The position numbers were made by a program, and so were the translations under genes. The notes under the pieces were generated by a model, which saw only the letters and a program-made list of their open reading frames with translations, searched no databases and was not told the DNA's origin. A stretch of DNA of 64,000 bases, taken from positions 447,775 to 511,774 of the forward strand of contig VZDJ01000010.1 of the NCBI GenBank assembly GCA_008694505.1, written 5' to 3'. Source of the stretch: Cyanoderma ruficeps. Its lineage: Eukaryota > Chordata > Aves > Passeriformes > Timaliidae. This document shows, in pieces, positions 60,241-64,000 of this stretch. Position 1 is the stretch's first letter; every line of letters starts with the position of its first letter.

Positions 60241-63200
60241 CTGTCACCTTATCACAATGGAAAGACTACTTTGAGTCTTCTGCAAGTGATATTGCTCTTT
60301 AAACACCTCAAATTGATATTGGTCTTTCCTTTACATGAAATTTTTGATTGCTATGGAGCTTGTGGTCTGCAATGTGTTGTCCTGTGTTCCTAAACTGGTT
60401 AATTGTTCCCCAAAACCATTGTTTCTCCCTTGTCTTCTGCATTGGTATTTTATACCATTTCACTGAGTTGGCAAGATCATATTGAATTCTTCCACGTCTC
60501 TCAAGCTTGATCCTAATCATAAATTTGAAATTCAGTTTCTTTCATCCTCCATGCTAACCACTTACTATTGGCCACAGGACAAACTCTATCATAAGGCTCA
60601 ACTGCTTTTCTTATTAAAAGTTAGCTTTTTTTATCCCATATTTTCATAATTTTTTCAGATTAGGATTTACCACATGGGGATCTGTACTAGATAATATCTG
60701 TTAGGATTTATTAGATCAGGCACAGCATTTTGCCAACCAGTTTGTGTTAGTCCATTGCACTTCAAAGCTGAAAATGAAGGTAGCAGATAACTTTGCATTG
60801 TACCGTAACTCTGCAAGCAGTGCCAACAAACAATATTACTGAAGCTGACAGACAGCACATCTGCTTTCCCCCCACCTAAACAATCTCTTACCCATCACAG
60901 AAGAAAATTTGACAAGAACTTCATGGGTCTATCTTGGCTGTTGCTTATGTCCTCATTTCTTCAATGAGGACACTTGCAAGCTATTACCTTCATATTTGCC
61001 AGTAGTTTGTTTTCATTTTTGGTGTTTTTTTAATTTTTTTTCCTTGAAAGTGAAGTTAACTGTGGACTAACGTTCCACAGTTCTTTTTTTTTTCTGTGTA
61101 ATTTTAAAATAGACTAAATATTTCCCATTTCTGGAGGTTTATTGATTCTCGCAAACTTGCAAAGAAACTATAGATGAATGCTTTGGAAACTGTGATGAAT
61201 ACTGTGGACAGGCCTTTCAAAGTTTTCTAGAACTAGGTTTAAAATCCAGATTATTTGAAATAATCTAATTTATCCAAACACTCTCTGATATTAATTCTAT
61301 TAGTGTAAGAGTGACTTGGCCTTTTAGAATAATCTGAAACAAAGTAAAGATTACATGCTCTATCTATATCATATTGAGTATTTTCTGTTTTTCTCATTAG
61401 GTAGCAAGCCAATATTTTTTCCTCGTTAACCTCTGACTCCTATTGGATTCCTAGAACCAATGTGACAATTTCTTTTCAATCCAGTCATTTTACATCTGTA
61501 CTATACTGTCTTGTCCACATATATTTTAGGGGTTTTATTACATTTCCCGCAAGTACTCCCAGTTATCACTTTCTAAGAAGGCCCCATTCATGTGTAGTTT
61601 CTTTGTTTTAGTCAATAAGTACCTACTCCTTTACTAGCAATTTTTTAAAAATTCTTTGAAATGCTAGATTTTGCTATTTTCAATGAAAGAGAACCTGATA
61701 CTGGTTGAAGGTTAGCTAGCAGCCAGGATTCCCAAATCAAAAGCAAATCTCATTATCAAAAAAATATTAAAAAAACTCACTCTTTCAAAAACCAGTTACA
61801 ACTCACTACAGCATTGCCACAGCCCTTCAGCTAAATGTAGTCTCTACACCTTATACTTTGCCCCATAAAACACCCTCCTACATGTTTTTAGTACACAGGA
61901 AGGGTATTGGTGGGCATTGGCTGTGTTTTCTCTCATGTGGTACTTATTATACAGCCAGTCTTCATATAACAAATTTTGCCACTGTATTTATGGTTTCCAG
62001 AAATTCTCTATATTTTTGTTTTGTTTTGTTTTGTTTTGTTGGGTTTTTTTTGTGCTAAAAATCAGAAAATACTAGCTTCTATTTAAGTAAGGTGTATAAA
62101 ATTGAGGTTGCATTATGAGTGAAATTGGAACCGAGAATTTTTTACCTAATCTTATATAGCATTTGAGTGCTGGATAATCAAGCATTTAATTTCTTTTGAC
62201 TCTGGAAAGGACAAACCATGGGTCTATTGAGATAAATACTTTTCATCTTTACTCCAGCAGGGACAAGATTTTACCTAAAAGAGTGTTCTCACTATCTCTC
62301 CACACGGTATTTCCTAGCTGAGAATGATCACAGCTGTTGTGATTCAAGCAACAGAAATTGCTCCATTTTCACTTCAGTCAGAGAACTCTTTCTCCATTGT
62401 TATGTTGGTGATTAATTAATGTTTTTTGCCACCAAAAGCAACTGTTTATGAAATCCACAAGGGTAAAACGGCCATTCTTACTTTACTATCAAGTATGTCA
62501 CAACCCTTCCATTTTGCATAGCACAGATGTCAAGTGAAGAAGCTTAAATATGTAGGAGTGATATACTCCTACATGAAGAATGAGGAGACATATACAAAAA
62601 AAGCACAGAACAACAATGAAGTAGGATAGAAAGTTTTTGACTTCAGATTATTGAAGAGAATTGCCTATTTTGTCAGATAAACACTCAGGGTAGCTCCTGG
62701 AAAGAAGAAATTTCTGTCTTAGAAATAGCAATACAGTGAGTAACCAAGTGGTCTCCAAAGAGTCCCACAAGACAACCACACTTAAGTGTGTCAGACTGGT
62801 GCTCTTAAACCTGTGGGTGAATGTGGAATATTGTGGTTTTATCTTCCTGTGAAGTAATGCTTGCTTGTATGTATCTCCCAGATGTAGACTATTATAAGTG
62901 GAATTATTCATGGTTTCATCAGATTTTGTTAAATCCTCTGGGCTTTCCTGTATAACCACATGTTGGTTATTATGCTTTTTCCCAAAATCATCAACATGCA
63001 ATATTTTTTTGGAATAAGAACAAAAGACAGCATAGCCTCATAGTGGCCTTCCCCCCCTATTTTTCTTACAAATACAAGATATTTGGTAATTTATATTTTG
63101 GTAATTTATTTCTGAGTACATTTCATTGGTTTGTGACCATATTTACCTGTTGTCTGTGTTTCCACAGGATGGAGAGAGGAAAAATGGCTTGGCAGATCTG

Positions 63201-64000
63201 ATGCGTCAAAAAAAAAATGTATGGCAGATGCCTCAACACCATGGCATGGATATTTGCACATCACCCATTTTGATGACAGAAACTGCATCAGATATATTTG
63301 TGATGTGGTGTGAAATCCTCCACAAAGCAAATCTGACTTGAAAACTTGAAGTCATCACCAAAGACTTGGTTTGTGGTGAAGAGCACAAAGACCACCGGGG
63401 GATCATTAGGAAAGCGAATACTTAAGAGAGTTCAGTCAATTCTATATATGGTCCTGATTGTCTGGCCTCCTAGGACAGCTAAGGCAAGAAGGGAGAGAAT
63501 ATTATCAGGCTGCCATTTGAAAAACACATGCTGTCCATAGTGAGAATATTACAGTTATTTTCTTTCACCAATTAACACTGAATGTAGTCTTTGGGCTCTA
63601 CTTTCCTCTCTCTGGGGAGTGATAATCAGGACAGGATTTCAAATACTCCTGACTTGTGTAAAAACCTTTGTCCTGTTGAGGCTGCCAGTGTGTTAGAGCA
63701 CTTTCTACAGTTTTCTCGCTTTTCACACAAAAGCAGATTTTTTTCATCAATGAAGTGCATGCAGTGGGTAAAATGTGTTACCATTGCAATTGTGTCTTCA
63801 GTACTTACCTGATTATTGCTTTTATGATCAGCTAGATAAGTAAAAAGACATATGCTTTTGTTGTATCTAGGTGATATTACAAATAAATAAAAATGACTAC
63901 TTCATTTCTTACACAAGTTGTATCAGATTCTAGGAGTGAAATTACAATTTTCTTCCCTTTTCTTCTAAACTCAGTGTAAAAAAAAGGTTTCTGGAGGATA
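60241..64000. other. Intergenic DNA to end of window
   Basis: AT-rich; contains a TTTTG repeat (62014-62038), and TTGGTAATTTA duplicated 16 bases apart near 63086. Minus-strand sequence at 62648-63050 is open for about 134 codons, and a short + strand open stretch begins after a splice-acceptor-like TTTCCACAG near 63168. Neither can be assigned. Confidence 0.65.
62014..62038. repeat. TTTTG pentanucleotide repeat, five units
   Basis: Five TTTTG units, followed by TTGGG and a T8 run. Confidence 0.95.

Noticed and set aside
14216..64000. Possible FGF10 exon on either strand
   Set aside because: I looked for the FGF core and C-terminal motifs in the supplied translations and did not see them; the gene probably lies outside the window.

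Overview
This window is vertebrate nuclear DNA, most likely from a bird and probably a songbird. The first fifth carries the last five coding exons of NNT, the mitochondrial NAD(P) transhydrogenase, with vertebrate-type splice sites and introns of 0.7 to 7.5 kb. The interspersed repeats are avian in type: several CR1 LINE copies ending in ATTCTGTG-like repeats and two LTRs that resemble avian ERVL-class families. The bird call, and Z linkage (the human 5p12 block is on the avian Z), are inferences from these families and known synteny. Nothing bacterial is present, so operons, ribosome binding sites and CRISPR do not apply.

Layout. Positions 1-13416 hold the 3' end of NNT on the + strand: exons at 1912-2071, 3428-3509, 11019-11137, 11887-12002 and 13267-13416. 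They join in frame to 208 codons plus a stop, covering the end of the membrane domain and the whole NADP(H)-binding domain III. An AATAAA at 14190 gives a 3' UTR of about 0.8 kb, which contains a 43-bp tandem duplication. One CR1 fragment lies antisense in the longest intron.

From about 14.2 kb to the end (about 50 kb) I find no convincing coding gene. This fits the gene-poor interval between NNT and FGF10 in vertebrates, although no FGF10 exon is visible. It contains a CR1 3' end (23571-23895, +), an antisense GC-rich LTR (28794-29920) with two CTCF-like motifs, a 1.5-kb CR1 (38040-39545, +), a 2.1-kb CR1 (42595-44750, -), a short ERVL-type LTR (48952-49386, +), and a very old CR1/L3-like fragment (59860-60240, -). 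Short hairpins, G-rich tracts and microsatellites are scattered between them.

Both longer CR1 copies have a ruined reverse-transcriptase active site and broken reading frames, so no mobile element here looks able to move by itself. I did not find an undescribed biological system. The observations most worth checking are the paired CTCF-like sites inside the LTR, an excess of perfect 11-bp hairpins, the 3' UTR duplication and a few unexplained open stretches.
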